This document shows, piece after piece, positions 37,460 through 44,813 of a DNA stretch of 44,813 nt. A program made the position numbers and the translations under genes. The DNA is from Gordonia otitidis NBRC 100426 (GTDB lineage: Bacteria > Actinomycetota > Actinomycetes > Mycobacteriales > Mycobacteriaceae), in the NCBI RefSeq assembly GCF_000248075.1, contig NZ_BAFB01000033.1, positions 1 through 44,813 on the forward strand. Reading direction: 5' to 3'. Position 1 is the stretch's first letter; the number at the start of each line of letters is the position of its first letter. A model generated the notes under the pieces. It searched no databases. It was given only the letters and a program-made list of their open reading frames with translations, and was not told where the DNA came from.

Positions 37460-38329
37460 ATGAGCCAGCCGTACGAGCCCGAAACTCCAGGCGACAAGTC
37501 CCCGGCCGACAGCCAGTCACATCAGGGTGGTCACCCCGGTGAGCAGCAGCCCGGTCAGGGTCAGCCCGGCCAGGGCCAGGCTCCGCAGTACGGTCAGCCC
37601 CAGTACGGTCAGCCGCAGTACGGGCAGGGTCAGCCTCCGCAGTACGGTCAGCCGCAGTATGGGCAGGGTCAGCCTCCCCAGTACGGGCAGCCCCAGTACG
37701 GTCAGCCCCAGTACGGACAGGGCCAGCCTCCCCAATACGGGCAACCCCAGTACGGTCAGCCGCAGTACGGGCAGGGCCAGCCTCCCCAGTACGGGCAGCC
37801 CCAGTACGGACAGGGCCAGGCTCCCCAGTACGGGCAGCCCCAGTACGGGCAGCCCCAGTACGGTCAGCCCCAGTACGGACAGGATCAGTCCCCCCAGTAC
37901 GGCCAGCCGGTCTCCCAGGGTGAAGCGGCAACGCAGCCGGGTCAGGTCGGTCAGCCAGGCCAGCCCGGCGATCAGTTCTCTTCGATGACAGTCAAGTCCG
38001 GTTCCTCGAAGCGCACGCGGACGGCGATATTCGGGGGCATCGGAGCTCTCGTCGTCATCGCTGCGATCATCCTGATCACGGCATTCGCATGGCCCGGTTG
38101 GGCGCCGAAGTCATTGGACCAGAACGCGGTACAGGACGGCGTCAAGCAGGTTCTGACGAAGGACTACCAGGCGACCAACGTCACGGACGTGTCGTGCCCG
38201 TCGGGACAGAGCGTCGAGAAGGGCCACTCGTTCACCTGCACGGCAATGGTCGGCGGGCAGAAGCAGCAGGTGAAGGTGACAATCCTCGATGACGACGGCA
38301 AGTACGAGGTCTCACGCCCCACGAGCTGA
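37460..38329 (+). CDS. DUF4333 membrane protein with QYGQ repeats (Rv2091c-like)
   Basis: A 289-residue single-pass membrane protein. Residues 1-40 are hydrophilic; about 40-148 is a tandem-repeat region with eighteen QYGQ units separated by P, GQPP or GQAP. A basic patch (SSKRTRTA) precedes one transmembrane helix (about 191-214, [20 protein letters not shown]). The outer part (about 220-289) is a DUF4333 domain with two cysteines (VSCPSG and FTCTAM) likely to form a disulphide. The repeat region would thus be cytoplasmic. GGAAGAGAG lies before the ATG at 37460. TAACCT at 37341-37346 is a possible -10. Function unknown. Confidence 0.88.
   Translation: MSQPYEPETPGDKSPADSQSHQGGHPGEQQPGQGQPGQGQAPQYGQPQYGQPQYGQGQPPQYGQPQYGQGQPPQYGQPQYGQPQYGQGQPPQYGQPQYGQPQYGQGQPPQYGQPQYGQGQAPQYGQPQYGQPQYGQPQYGQDQSPQYGQPVSQGEAATQPGQVGQPGQPGDQFSSMTVKSGSSKRTRTAIFGGIGALVVIAAIILITAFAWPGWAPKSLDQNAVQDGVKQVLTKDYQATNVTDVSCPSGQSVEKGHSFTCTAMVGGQKQQVKVTILDDDGKYEVSRPTS
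37571..37906. repeat. Coding tandem repeat, QYGQ-type
   Basis: About 336 bases of near-identical 15-base (QYGQP) and longer GQPPQYGQP units such as CAGTACGGTCAGCCC, differing at synonymous third positions (GGT/GGG, CCC/CCG). The frame is kept throughout. The mixture of synonymous variants shows that expansion is not entirely recent. Confidence 0.9.
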
Positions 38330-39310
38330 TCAGCGCACGCGCAACTCCCAGCCGAGTGCATCGGCGAGCCTGCCGACCGACGCTCCTATGCGCAACTCTT
38401 CGATCAGGTTCGCAAGCCTGTCGGGATCCGCTGGTGCACTCGGCAGATGGTCGTCCGGTCGGCTCTCGACGGTCGGCGCGTCGGTCCGTACCGTCACGAC
38501 GGTGCGAGCGGCGCGCAGATACCCGGTGGAATCGCGAAGTGATGAGCGCACCCGCGGCGTGAGAGTGCTCGACGTGTCGAGCGCCGCCTCCTCCAGCGCG
38601 TCGAGGTCGCCGTACGCGGTGATCAGCTTCGCCGCGGTCTTCTCGCCGATTCCCGGTACTCCGGGCAGGCCGTCGGACGGGTCGCCGCGCAGCATGGACA
38701 TTTCCGCGTACGCGGTTCCCGCGCGTTCGACCGGTACCCCGTAACGGTCGGCGACCTCGGTCGGTCCCATCAATTCCGCCTTGGCCAATCCGCGTCCCAC
38801 GTAGAGGACTCGGACAGGCACGGGATCGTCGGCGACCACCTGCAATAGGTCGCGATCGCCACTGACGACAATCACCTCGTCCTCGGACTCAGCGGCGGCG
38901 AGCGTCCCGATCACATCGTCCGCCTCGCACCCTGTCGCACCCGAGGTCGTTAGGCCCGCGGCGGCGAGCACGTCGAGGATCATGGCAACCTGCGGGGTGA
39001 GGGTGTCGGGAACCTCCTCGACATCCACGTCTTCCGCGTCGTCGGTGCCCGTGTGTGGTACCTCCTGCGCCACCCGATGTGCCTTGTAGGACGGCAACAG
39101 CTCCGTCCGGAACGTCGGTCGCCAGTCGAGGTCGAGGCACACGACGAGTCGAGTCGGCTGATGTGCTGCGACAAGTGAGGCGATCGTGTCGACGAAGCCT
39201 CGGACCGCGTTGACCGGCCGCCCATCGGCTGCGGTCAGTTTCTCGGGCAGCGCGTGAAACGAGCGGAACCACAGGCTTGCGCCGTCGAGCAGCATTACAG
39301 ATCCGGCCAT
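38330..39310 (-). CDS. 5'-3' exonuclease (FEN/PolI N-terminal-domain type)
   Basis: A stand-alone flap-endonuclease-like protein of 326 residues, equivalent to the 5' nuclease domain of DNA polymerase I (Rv2090-like). D9 in [13 protein letters not shown] starts the metal site; further acidic residues are in [22 protein letters not shown] and [10 protein letters not shown]. The helix-three-turn-helix DNA-binding motif is [16 protein letters not shown] near residue 215. A role in RNA-primer or flap removal is inferred from the family. ATG at 39310 is preferred over one 15 codons upstream. Its stop codon directly abuts the stop of the DUF4333 gene (TGA then TCA). Confidence 0.92.
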   Translation of the reverse strand: MAGSVMLLDGASLWFRSFHALPEKLTAADGRPVNAVRGFVDTIASLVAAHQPTRLVVCLDLDWRPTFRTELLPSYKAHRVAQEVPHTGTDDAEDVDVEEVPDTLTPQVAMILDVLAAAGLTTSGATGCEADDVIGTLAAAESEDEVIVVSGDRDLLQVVADDPVPVRVLYVGRGLAKAELMGPTEVADRYGVPVERAGTAYAEMSMLRGDPSDGLPGVPGIGEKTAAKLITAYGDLDALEEAALDTSSTLTPRVRSSLRDSTGYLRAARTVVTVRTDAPTVESRPDDHLPSAPADPDRLANLIEELRIGASVGRLADALGWELRVR

Positions 39311-39316
39311 GTCCCA

Positions 39317-39322
39317 ACTCTG
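39317..39322 (-). promoter_or_regulatory. Possible -10 element of the 5'-3' exonuclease gene
   Basis: On the minus strand CAGAGT ends 6 bases before the ATG at 39310; it differs from TANNNT only in the first base. It lies 9 bases from the opposite-facing -10 of the peptidase gene. Confidence 0.35.
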
Positions 39323-39331
39323 CCATCCGCG

Positions 39332-39337
39332 TAGGCT
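39332..39337 (+). promoter_or_regulatory. Candidate -10 element of the M24 peptidase gene (leaderless)
   Basis: TAGGCT fits TANNNT and ends 7 bases before the GTG at 39345. It decides the start, since an upstream in-frame ATG at 39309 would overlap the divergent exonuclease gene. Confidence 0.58.
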
Positions 39338-39344
39338 TCGACTC

Positions 39345-40469
39345 GTGACCGCCACTGCAGAAGAGCGTTTCGACGCGGAAGTCTATCGGCGCCGTCTCGC
39401 GCGCGCCGCTGTGCTGACCGGTAAGGCAGGGCTCGACGCGCTCATCGTCGCTCCGGGACCGGACCTGCGCTACCTGACAGGTTCGCGCGCCGACACGTTC
39501 GAACGTCTCACCGCTCTGGTCATCCCCGCTGCAGGCACAGCTCGGCTCGTGATCGCACGTCTCGAACTCGCTTCCGTCCGCGATTCCGCAATCGGTGAAC
39601 TCGACGTCGACGTCGTCGACTGGGTCGATGGCGACGACGCCCACGCTCTTGCGCTCGAGGGGTTGCCGACGCCATCGGCGGTCGCGGTGTCCGAATCGAT
39701 GCCCGCCCTGCACCTGGTGCCGATCGCCGATCGGTTGGGAGCCACACCGACATTGGCCACCCCGGTCCTGCGCCAGCTGCGAATGATCAAGGACGACAAC
39801 GAGATCGCAGCCTTGAGGCGAGCCGGCGCCGCGATCGACCGCGTGCATGCACGGATGGGCGAGTGGTTACGCCCGGGACGTACCGAGGCCGACGTCGCCG
39901 CAGACATCGCCGAGGCCATCGTCGCGGAGGGCCATACCGAGCCGGAGTTCATCATCGTCGGGTCGGGTCCGAACGGCGCCGACCCCCATCATGAGCAGTC
40001 GGATCGGGTGATCGAAGCCGATGACATCGTCGTGATCGACATCGGCGGCCCGGTCGAACCGGGCTACAACTCCGACTCCACCCGCACCTACTGTTTCGGG
40101 CCGCCGTCCGATGACACCGCACGTGCCTATGCCGCACTCGAACTCGCCCAGCGCACAGCGGTCGCCGCGGTGCGGCCCGGCGTGACAGCCGAGGAGGTCG
40201 ATGCCGCTGCCCGTGACGTTCTCGTCGACGCCGGATTCGGTGAGAACTTCATCCACCGAACCGGCCACGGCATCGGATTGTCGGTTCACGAGGAGCCGTA
40301 CATCGTGAGCGGCAACGGCCTCGTACTCGAAGCGGGCATGGCGTTCTCGATCGAGCCCGGCGTGTATTTCCCCGGACGCTGGGGCGCGCGCATCGAGGAC
40401 ATCGTGATCGTGACCGACGACGGTTGCGAGCCCGTCAATGTGCGCCCCCACGAATTGCTGGTGCTCTGA
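39345..40469 (+). CDS. M24 metallopeptidase (Xaa-Pro dipeptidase/PepE-like)
   Basis: A 374-residue pita-bread-fold peptidase with an N-terminal creatinase-like domain (about 1-130) and a C-terminal catalytic domain. The five metal ligands are visible: two aspartates in [20 protein letters not shown], the histidine in [14 protein letters not shown], and glutamates in FSIEPGVY and GARIEDIV. These fit proline-specific dipeptidases that cut Xaa-Pro bonds. The M. tuberculosis neighbour PepE (Rv2089c) is of nearly the same length. It is monocistronic by its own leaderless promoter. Exact substrate preference cannot be read from sequence. Confidence 0.94.
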   Translation: MTATAEERFDAEVYRRRLARAAVLTGKAGLDALIVAPGPDLRYLTGSRADTFERLTALVIPAAGTARLVIARLELASVRDSAIGELDVDVVDWVDGDDAHALALEGLPTPSAVAVSESMPALHLVPIADRLGATPTLATPVLRQLRMIKDDNEIAALRRAGAAIDRVHARMGEWLRPGRTEADVAADIAEAIVAEGHTEPEFIIVGSGPNGADPHHEQSDRVIEADDIVVIDIGGPVEPGYNSDSTRTYCFGPPSDDTARAYAALELAQRTAVAAVRPGVTAEEVDAAARDVLVDAGFGENFIHRTGHGIGLSVHEEPYIVSGNGLVLEAGMAFSIEPGVYFPGRWGARIEDIVIVTDDGCEPVNVRPHELLVL

Positions 40470-40512
40470 ACCGATCCGAATGCGGTCCGGTGAACTGACG
40501 CGTCCCGCCGGC

Positions 40513-40917
40513 TCAACCGTCGAGCAGTGAATGTGAACCGAGCACGCGGCGCACGTCGATCTCGATGACGACCCGCTCCGGATTCGGCTTCGGCTCCCGA
40601 TACCGCTCGGCGTAGCGTCGTTCGGCCTCTCCGACGTGACCGCGGTCCCGATACACCGTCGCCGGTCCCTCGAGCGTCAACCATCGCGGACCGTCGACGT
40701 TGGTCACCGAGGCGTAGCCGGCCCGCTCGCAGTTGCGGACTTTCTGGGAGCCGGAGCGCGTGATGACGCGAGCTATCCCGCTGGCGGGATCGTAGGTGAA
40801 TCCGACGGCGACGACGTGCGGGGTGCCGTCGGGTCTCAGAGTCGCGAGTGTCGCGAGGTGTCGTTCGCCCAGGAACTCGAGCGCTGCAGGACCGAGGTCG
40901 TCGGGAGTACGCGGCAT
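40513..40917 (-). CDS. PPOX-class F420/flavin-dependent oxidoreductase (Rv2074-like)
   Basis: A 134-residue split beta-barrel protein of the pyridoxamine-phosphate-oxidase-like superfamily. Typical features are the N-terminal helix [21 protein letters not shown], the strand [13 protein letters not shown], and [24 protein letters not shown]. Close relatives use coenzyme F420 (biliverdin reductase-like) or FMN; which one cannot be decided here. ATG at 40917 is supported by a leaderless TATCGT. The C-terminus is short. It is divergent from the SDR-cob operon, and its position next to corrin-pathway genes in relatives suggests tetrapyrrole chemistry, but this is inference. Confidence 0.88.
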   Translation of the reverse strand: MPRTPDDLGPAALEFLGERHLATLATLRPDGTPHVVAVGFTYDPASGIARVITRSGSQKVRNCERAGYASVTNVDGPRWLTLEGPATVYRDRGHVGEAERRYAERYREPKPNPERVVIEIDVRRVLGSHSLLDG

Positions 40918-40924
40918 GTGGGCA

Positions 40925-40930
40925 ACGATA
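40925..40930 (-). promoter_or_regulatory. Candidate -10 element of the PPOX gene (leaderless)
   Basis: On the minus strand TATCGT fits TANNNT and ends 7 bases before the ATG at 40917. No Shine-Dalgarno sequence is visible. Confidence 0.58.
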
Positions 40931-40983
40931 GTCACCGCCGTGATTCGGCCGGACACCGATGTCGGTGCCGCGGCCACCGGTGG

Positions 40984-40989
40984 AATACT
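40984..40989 (+). promoter_or_regulatory. Possible -10 element of the SDR-cobLMK operon
   Basis: AATACT ends 7 bases before the ATG at 40997 and differs from TANNNT only in its first base. It would drive a leaderless mRNA for the four-gene chain. Confidence 0.4.
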
Positions 40990-40996
40990 TCGTGTC

Positions 40997-41773
40997 ATGG
41001 CGCGCAACAACGCACACGACGTTCCCGGGACGGTTGTCCTCTTCGGTGGACGGAGCGAAATCGGCATCGCCCTCGCTAGGCGACTCGTCGGCGGCCGCAC
41101 TGTGGTCCTCGCGGCGCGCAGATCCGCCGACCTCCACGACGAGACGGCCGCGATGCGCGCAGCAGGCGCAGTCGACGTCGTGACGCTCGAGTTCGATGCC
41201 GACGCGACCGACACCCATCCCGCGCTCATCGAGACCATCACCGCGGAGCACGGGCCGGTGGCCATTGCGATCGTCGCGTTCGGCATCCTCGGTGACCAAC
41301 ACCGCGCCGAGGTCGACGCGGCACATGCACTCGCGATCGCCGAGACGGACTACGTCGGCCAGATCAGTGTGTTGACGCCCCTGGCCAACGCGCTGCGCAG
41401 TCAGGGGTCGGGAACGATGATCGTCTTCTCGTCGATCGCGGGCGTGCGGGTACGGCGCGGCAACTATGTGTACGGGTCGGCGAAGGCGGGACTCGACGGC
41501 TTCGCCAGCGGCCTGTCCGACGCGCTATACGGATCCGGTGTCCGCCTGCTGCTCGCACGTCCGGGATTCGTCATCGGCAACATGACCGCGGAGCTCATGG
41601 CAGCCGGCACCAAACCCGCACCGATGTCGGTCGATGCCGACCAGGTCGCTGACGCGGTGGCGCAGGCGTACCGCCGCGGGCGCTGGGAGGTGTGGATCCC
41701 CGCGCCACTGCGTCTCGTCGGATTCGCGATGCGCTTCGTGCCACGTGCGATCTGGCGCAGGTTGCCCCGATGA
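40997..41773 (+). CDS. Short-chain dehydrogenase/reductase (Rv2073c-like)
   Basis: A 258-residue SDR. The nucleotide-binding motif is the variant [15 protein letters not shown] (residues 16-30), the catalytic serine is in VFSSIAGVR, and the active-site pair is Y159 and K163 in [10 protein letters not shown]. Positions after the first strand (AARRSADL) suggest NADP(H). The substrate is unknown. Its stop overlaps the cobL ATG by four bases (ATGA), the first of three such overlaps, so it is translated as part of the cobalamin cluster. A second hydrophobic stretch near the C-terminus ([16 protein letters not shown]) could associate with the membrane. Confidence 0.9.
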   Translation: MARNNAHDVPGTVVLFGGRSEIGIALARRLVGGRTVVLAARRSADLHDETAAMRAAGAVDVVTLEFDADATDTHPALIETITAEHGPVAIAIVAFGILGDQHRAEVDAAHALAIAETDYVGQISVLTPLANALRSQGSGTMIVFSSIAGVRVRRGNYVYGSAKAGLDGFASGLSDALYGSGVRLLLARPGFVIGNMTAELMAAGTKPAPMSVDADQVADAVAQAYRRGRWEVWIPAPLRLVGFAMRFVPRAIWRRLPR

Positions 41774-43002
41774 CAACTGCCTCCGCCGAGGTGGATTCCG
41801 CACCGCAGTTCGTCGTCGTCGGTATCGGAGCCGACGGATGGACCGGGCTGACCGACCGGGCGCGTGACGAATTGCGAACTGCGACCGTGGTGTACGGCTC
41901 CTCTCGCCAGCTCGACCTCCTTCCCGGACTCGACGCCACCACTGTGGCATGGCAATCCCCGATGTCCGATCATCTCGGTGCGGTGCTGTCGGCCGCAGTA
42001 CCCCGCGTCGTGCACATCCTCGCGAGTGGGGATCCGATGTTCCACGGCGTCGGATCGACAATCGTGAAAGCCGTGGGGCGCAGCAGAGTCCGCGTGCTTC
42101 CTGCGGTGTCGTCCGCGAGTCTGGCGTGCGCAGAGCTCGGCTGGGACCTATCGAGAACACAAGTGGTCAGCACGCTGCGCGCCGACGCCGAAGCCGTGGT
42201 TCCCACTCTCACCGACGGACGACGACTCCTGGTGCTCAGTCGGGGCGCCGCCACACCGTCCGAGATCGCAGATGTGCTCGTACGCACCGGGTTCGGGTGG
42301 TCGACGATGACCATTCTCGAACAGCTCGGCGGTCCGCGGCAACGCATCGTCGACTGTCTTGCACGGTCGTACAGACCACAGTCGCACGATGCGCTCAACA
42401 TCGTCGCGATCGACTGCGTCGGTCCGCGCTCGACACGGGCGCCGGGACTGCCCGACGACGAGTACGAGCACGACGGGCAGCTCACCAAGGCTGCGGCGCG
42501 TGCGCTGACCGTCGCGGCCCTGGCGCCGGGCGGGCAGGCGTTGCTGTGGGATGTCGGCTCCGGGTCGGGGAGTGTCGCGATCGAATGGTTGCGCGCGGAC
42601 CCGGACGGGACTGCGATCGCATTCGAACGCGACGCCACCCGTGCCGAACGGATCATGCGCAACGCCCGCCGTCACGGTGTGCGAGCCGCACTGACCGTCG
42701 CGGGCGCGGCGCCGGCGGCGCTGACCGTCGCGCCCGATCCCGATGCCGTATTCATCGGTGGTGGTCTCGACGAGTCGGTCATGGACATCGTGTGGCGCGC
42801 GCTGCTGCCGGGAGGCCGACTGGTCGCCAATGCCGTCACGATCGAGACACAGGCGGTGCTCGCCGACTGGCACCGTCGCGTCGGGGGCACGCTCCGGCGG
42901 CTGTCGATCGAGACCGTGGAGCCGCTGGGTTCGATGACCACGTGGCGCCCGGCATTGCCCCTCGTGCAGTGGGTCGTCACGCGAGAGCTCGACGAGCCAT
43001 GA
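41770..43002 (+). CDS. cobL: Precorrin-6Y C5,15-methyltransferase (decarboxylating)
   Basis: CobL makes precorrin-8 from precorrin-6B by two methylations and a decarboxylation in the aerobic corrin pathway. It is a fusion of CbiE-like (about 1-200) and CbiT-like (about 235-410) domains in 410 residues. CbiE features are VVVGIGADGWTGLTDRAR at the start and HILASGDPMFHGVGSTI; the CbiT domain has QLTKAAARALTVAALAP, then the SAM site LLWDVGSGSGSVAIEW. The ATG at 41770 sits in an ATGA overlap with the SDR gene; the stop overlaps cobM in the same way. Confidence 0.97.
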   Translation: MTTASAEVDSAPQFVVVGIGADGWTGLTDRARDELRTATVVYGSSRQLDLLPGLDATTVAWQSPMSDHLGAVLSAAVPRVVHILASGDPMFHGVGSTIVKAVGRSRVRVLPAVSSASLACAELGWDLSRTQVVSTLRADAEAVVPTLTDGRRLLVLSRGAATPSEIADVLVRTGFGWSTMTILEQLGGPRQRIVDCLARSYRPQSHDALNIVAIDCVGPRSTRAPGLPDDEYEHDGQLTKAAARALTVAALAPGGQALLWDVGSGSGSVAIEWLRADPDGTAIAFERDATRAERIMRNARRHGVRAALTVAGAAPAALTVAPDPDAVFIGGGLDESVMDIVWRALLPGGRLVANAVTIETQAVLADWHRRVGGTLRRLSIETVEPLGSMTTWRPALPLVQWVVTRELDEP

Positions 43003-43820
43003 CCGTCTACTTCGTCGGCTCGGGGCCGGGCGCACCAGACCTCATCACCCTGCGCGGCGCGCGAATCCTCGGGCAGTGCGCCACCTGCCTCTACGCCGGC
43101 TCGCTGGTCCCGCGAGAGCTTCTCGAACTCTGCCCGCCCGGGGCGACGCTGATCGACACGGCGCGCATGCCGCTCACCGAGATCGTCGGATACATGGTCG
43201 ATGCGCACGCCTCCGGCGGCGATGTGGCTCGTCTTCATTCCGGCGACATCTCGCTCTACTCGGCGTTCACCGAACAGCACCGCGAACTCACACGTCTGGG
43301 CATCGACGTCGAGATCGTGCCGGGTGTACCGGCTTTCGCGGCAGCCGCCGCCGCGCTCGGCGCGGAGCTCACCGTCCCGGCTGTCGGGCAGAGTCTTCTG
43401 ATCACGCGCGTGTCGACACTGTCGACTGACATGCCGGACGGCGAGGAACTCGACCGTCTGGCACAGACCGGCGTGACCCTGGCGCTCCATCTCGCCGCGC
43501 ACCGGGCAACCCAGATCGTTGCGACCCTCGTTCCGCACTACGGGTCGCAGTGCCCCACGGCGACAGTGGCTTTCGCATCGCGTGACGACGAAGTCGTGCT
43601 CAGGTGTCCGCTGTCGGAGCTCGCACAACAACTCGCCGATCACGGCATCCGCCGTACCGCGGTCATCTTCGTCGGCCGGGTACTCGATCCGACGTCGGCC
43701 GCGACACCCAGCGACAGCTACCTCTATTCGCAGGCCCGCATGACCAAACTGCGCGATGTCGGTCATGCTGACGGCCACCACGGTCGAGACGGTGGTGGCG
43801 GCCGGGATCGGTTGGCATGA
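42999..43820 (+). CDS. cobM: Precorrin-4 C11-methyltransferase
   Basis: CobM methylates C11 of precorrin-4 using S-adenosylmethionine. In 273 residues the family signatures are YFVGSGPGAPDLITLRGARIL at the N-terminus (shown in parts: VGSGPGAPDL, ITLRGARIL), YAGSLVP, ARLHSGDISLYSAFTEQ, EIVPGVPAFAAAAAALG and the C-terminal YLYSQARM. A short His/Gly-rich extension (HADGHHGRDGGGG) ends the chain. Both ends overlap neighbours by ATGA. Identification is firm. Confidence 0.97.
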   Translation: MTVYFVGSGPGAPDLITLRGARILGQCATCLYAGSLVPRELLELCPPGATLIDTARMPLTEIVGYMVDAHASGGDVARLHSGDISLYSAFTEQHRELTRLGIDVEIVPGVPAFAAAAAALGAELTVPAVGQSLLITRVSTLSTDMPDGEELDRLAQTGVTLALHLAAHRATQIVATLVPHYGSQCPTATVAFASRDDEVVLRCPLSELAQQLADHGIRRTAVIFVGRVLDPTSAATPSDSYLYSQARMTKLRDVGHADGHHGRDGGGGRDRLA

Positions 43821-44578
43821 CCGACGGTCCCGCCGTCCTGATACTCGGGGGCACCGGAGAGGCCCGCGAACTCGCAGCGATGCTTCACGCCGAGGGCATT
43901 CCGGCCGTCAGTTCCCTTGCAGGCCGGGTGAGTAGACCACGACTACCCGAGGGTGCGGTGCGGGTCGGTGGATTCGGGGGAGCGGCCGGACTACGACAAT
44001 GGCTACGCGACAACGGAATTCGGGTCGTCATCGACGCGACCCACCCCTTCGCGAGCGGAATCAGCGCCAACGCGGCGGCCGCCACTCGAGCGGGCGGCCC
44101 ACCGTTGTTGCGTCTGTGCCGCGCGCCGTGGTCGCCGGGTGTCGACGACGCGTGGTTCCGGTTCACACACATTGCCGATGCCGCGCGGCATCTCGACGGT
44201 CGACGGGCCCGCGTGTTCCTGACCACCGGGAGACAGGATGTCGACGTCTTCGCCGACATCTCGTCGGCATGGTTCCTCATTCGCGTCGTCGATCCACCGC
44301 GGACCCGTATGCCTCCCGCGCACACCATCCTGCGGTCCCGCGGACCCTACCGTCTCGCCGACGAATTGGACCTGATGCGCGAACACCGGATCGACGTACT
44401 CGTGACGAAGAACAGCGGCGGCGACATGACACGCGCAAAGCTTGATGCGGCAAGAGAACTCGGCATCGAAGTCGTGATGGTCGATCGGCCGGAGGAGCCG
44501 GACGTCCCCGCGGTGGCCGACGTGCGAACAGCCCTCGATCGGGTACGCGGTCTACTCGACGACGGTCAGCCGCTGTGA
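43817..44578 (+). CDS. cobK: Precorrin-6A reductase
   Basis: CobK reduces precorrin-6A to precorrin-6B with NADPH. The 253-residue chain has the Rossmann-type start VLILGGTGEARELAAML, the ring-binding region VIDATHPFASGISANA, LTTGRQDVDVF, and the conserved TKNSGGDMTRAKLDAAREL near residue 196. The ATG overlaps the cobM stop (ATGA), the third consecutive four-base overlap. The last 13 bases overlap the end of the convergent cobJ gene. Confidence 0.96.
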   Translation: MTDGPAVLILGGTGEARELAAMLHAEGIPAVSSLAGRVSRPRLPEGAVRVGGFGGAAGLRQWLRDNGIRVVIDATHPFASGISANAAAATRAGGPPLLRLCRAPWSPGVDDAWFRFTHIADAARHLDGRRARVFLTTGRQDVDVFADISSAWFLIRVVDPPRTRMPPAHTILRSRGPYRLADELDLMREHRIDVLVTKNSGGDMTRAKLDAARELGIEVVMVDRPEEPDVPAVADVRTALDRVRGLLDDGQPL

Positions 44579-44813
44579 TGGCGTGGCGTGAAGACCAGCC
44601 GACCCGCGGCCCGCTCGGCCACGGTGGTCGTCGACGACCCGATGATCAGCATCGTGCGCATGTCGACGACCGTCGGGTCGAAGGCGCCGACGGTGGTCAC
44701 CGACACGGACTCCTCCGGCCCGCCGACGTCGCGCCCGATGATCATCACGCGATCACTCGGCACCATCTCCGACAACATCTCGTGTAACCGCGGGACCTGC
44801 CAGGTCCGGCTCT
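44566..44813 (-). CDS. cobJ: Precorrin-3B C17-methyltransferase, C-terminal end
   Basis: Only the last 82 codons or so are in the window; the frame is open past 44813. The visible part contains RTWQVPRLHEML, VMIIGRDVGGPEESVSV, VDMRTMLIIGSSTT and a C-terminal VFTPRHHSG. GRDVGGPxE and MRTxLIIGSS are typical of CobJ, often fused to CobI as CobIJ in actinobacteria; whether it is fused here cannot be seen. Its stop overlaps the cobK stop region by 13 bases on the other strand, so the two corrin genes are convergent. Confidence 0.9.
   Translation of the reverse strand, partial: SRTWQVPRLHEMLSEMVPSDRVMIIGRDVGGPEESVSVTTVGAFDPTVVDMRTMLIIGSSTTTVAERAAGRLVFTPRHHSG

Noticed and set aside
37571..37906. 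CRISPR-like array
   Set aside because: Repeats are contiguous coding units without unique spacers and keep one reading frame.
37347..37931. Minus-strand [12 protein letters not shown] repeat protein
   Set aside because: It is only the antisense reading of the QYGQ repeat and has no promoter or ribosome-binding site.

Overview
The window is a gene-dense, high-G+C chromosomal segment from an actinomycete of the order Mycobacteriales. The evidence is a mycothiol ligase (mshC), a complete Pup-proteasome locus (mpa, dop, pup, prcB, prcA, pafA, pafB, pafC), a secreted PE-PPE-domain protein, a DUF4333 protein and an LppL-type lipoprotein. From memory, gene order follows the Mycobacterium tuberculosis Rv2139-to-Rv2070 segment with insertions and losses. 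A Gordonia-like genus is my best guess, but the sequence alone does not prove the genus. No gene-free gap exceeds about 220 bases. I see no rRNA, tRNA, CRISPR array, insertion sequence or prophage, so this is core chromosome rather than an island.

Layout. 1-2365: minus-strand operon lppL - DUF5703 - pyrD (cut by the window start). 2514-7519: plus-strand uppP, an uncharacterised trio (histidine phosphatase, DUF3090 protein, PI3/4-kinase-like SCO1664-family protein), mshC and a small unknown gene. 7530-13034: PAC2-family gene (minus), metH (plus), family II pyrophosphatase (minus). 13230-17592: GT-C-like membrane glycosyltransferase, HAD phosphatase, hisE, hisG, then an acyl-CoA thioesterase (minus). 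17814-21370: PE-PPE-domain secreted protein, RecB-like Fe-S exonuclease (minus), tRNA m1A58 methyltransferase. 21540-33010: Pup-proteasome locus with a glycogen phosphorylase gene inserted on the opposite strand. 33168-38329: tatA, tatC, a HelY-like helicase and a repeat-rich DUF4333 membrane protein. 38330-44813: 5'-3' exonuclease (minus), M24 peptidase, PPOX-fold protein (minus), a short-chain dehydrogenase translationally chained to cobL-cobM-cobK, and the 3' end of cobJ (minus).

How they work together. Mpa unfolds pupylated proteins for the PrcAB 20S core; PafA attaches Pup, Dop deamidates and removes it, and PafBC is a DNA-damage transcription activator. The RecB-like gene in the same window carries a promoter resembling the PafBC-dependent (RecA-NDp) type. 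CobJ, CobK, CobL and CobM make corrinoid, which MetH uses as cofactor.

Two signals deserve most attention. First, the phosphatase / DUF3090 / kinase-like trio next to mshC is a conserved but functionally undescribed system. Second, at least twelve genes have a TANNNT -10 hexamer placed 6-8 bases before the start codon, the signature of leaderless mRNAs; this pattern also decides many start codons here.
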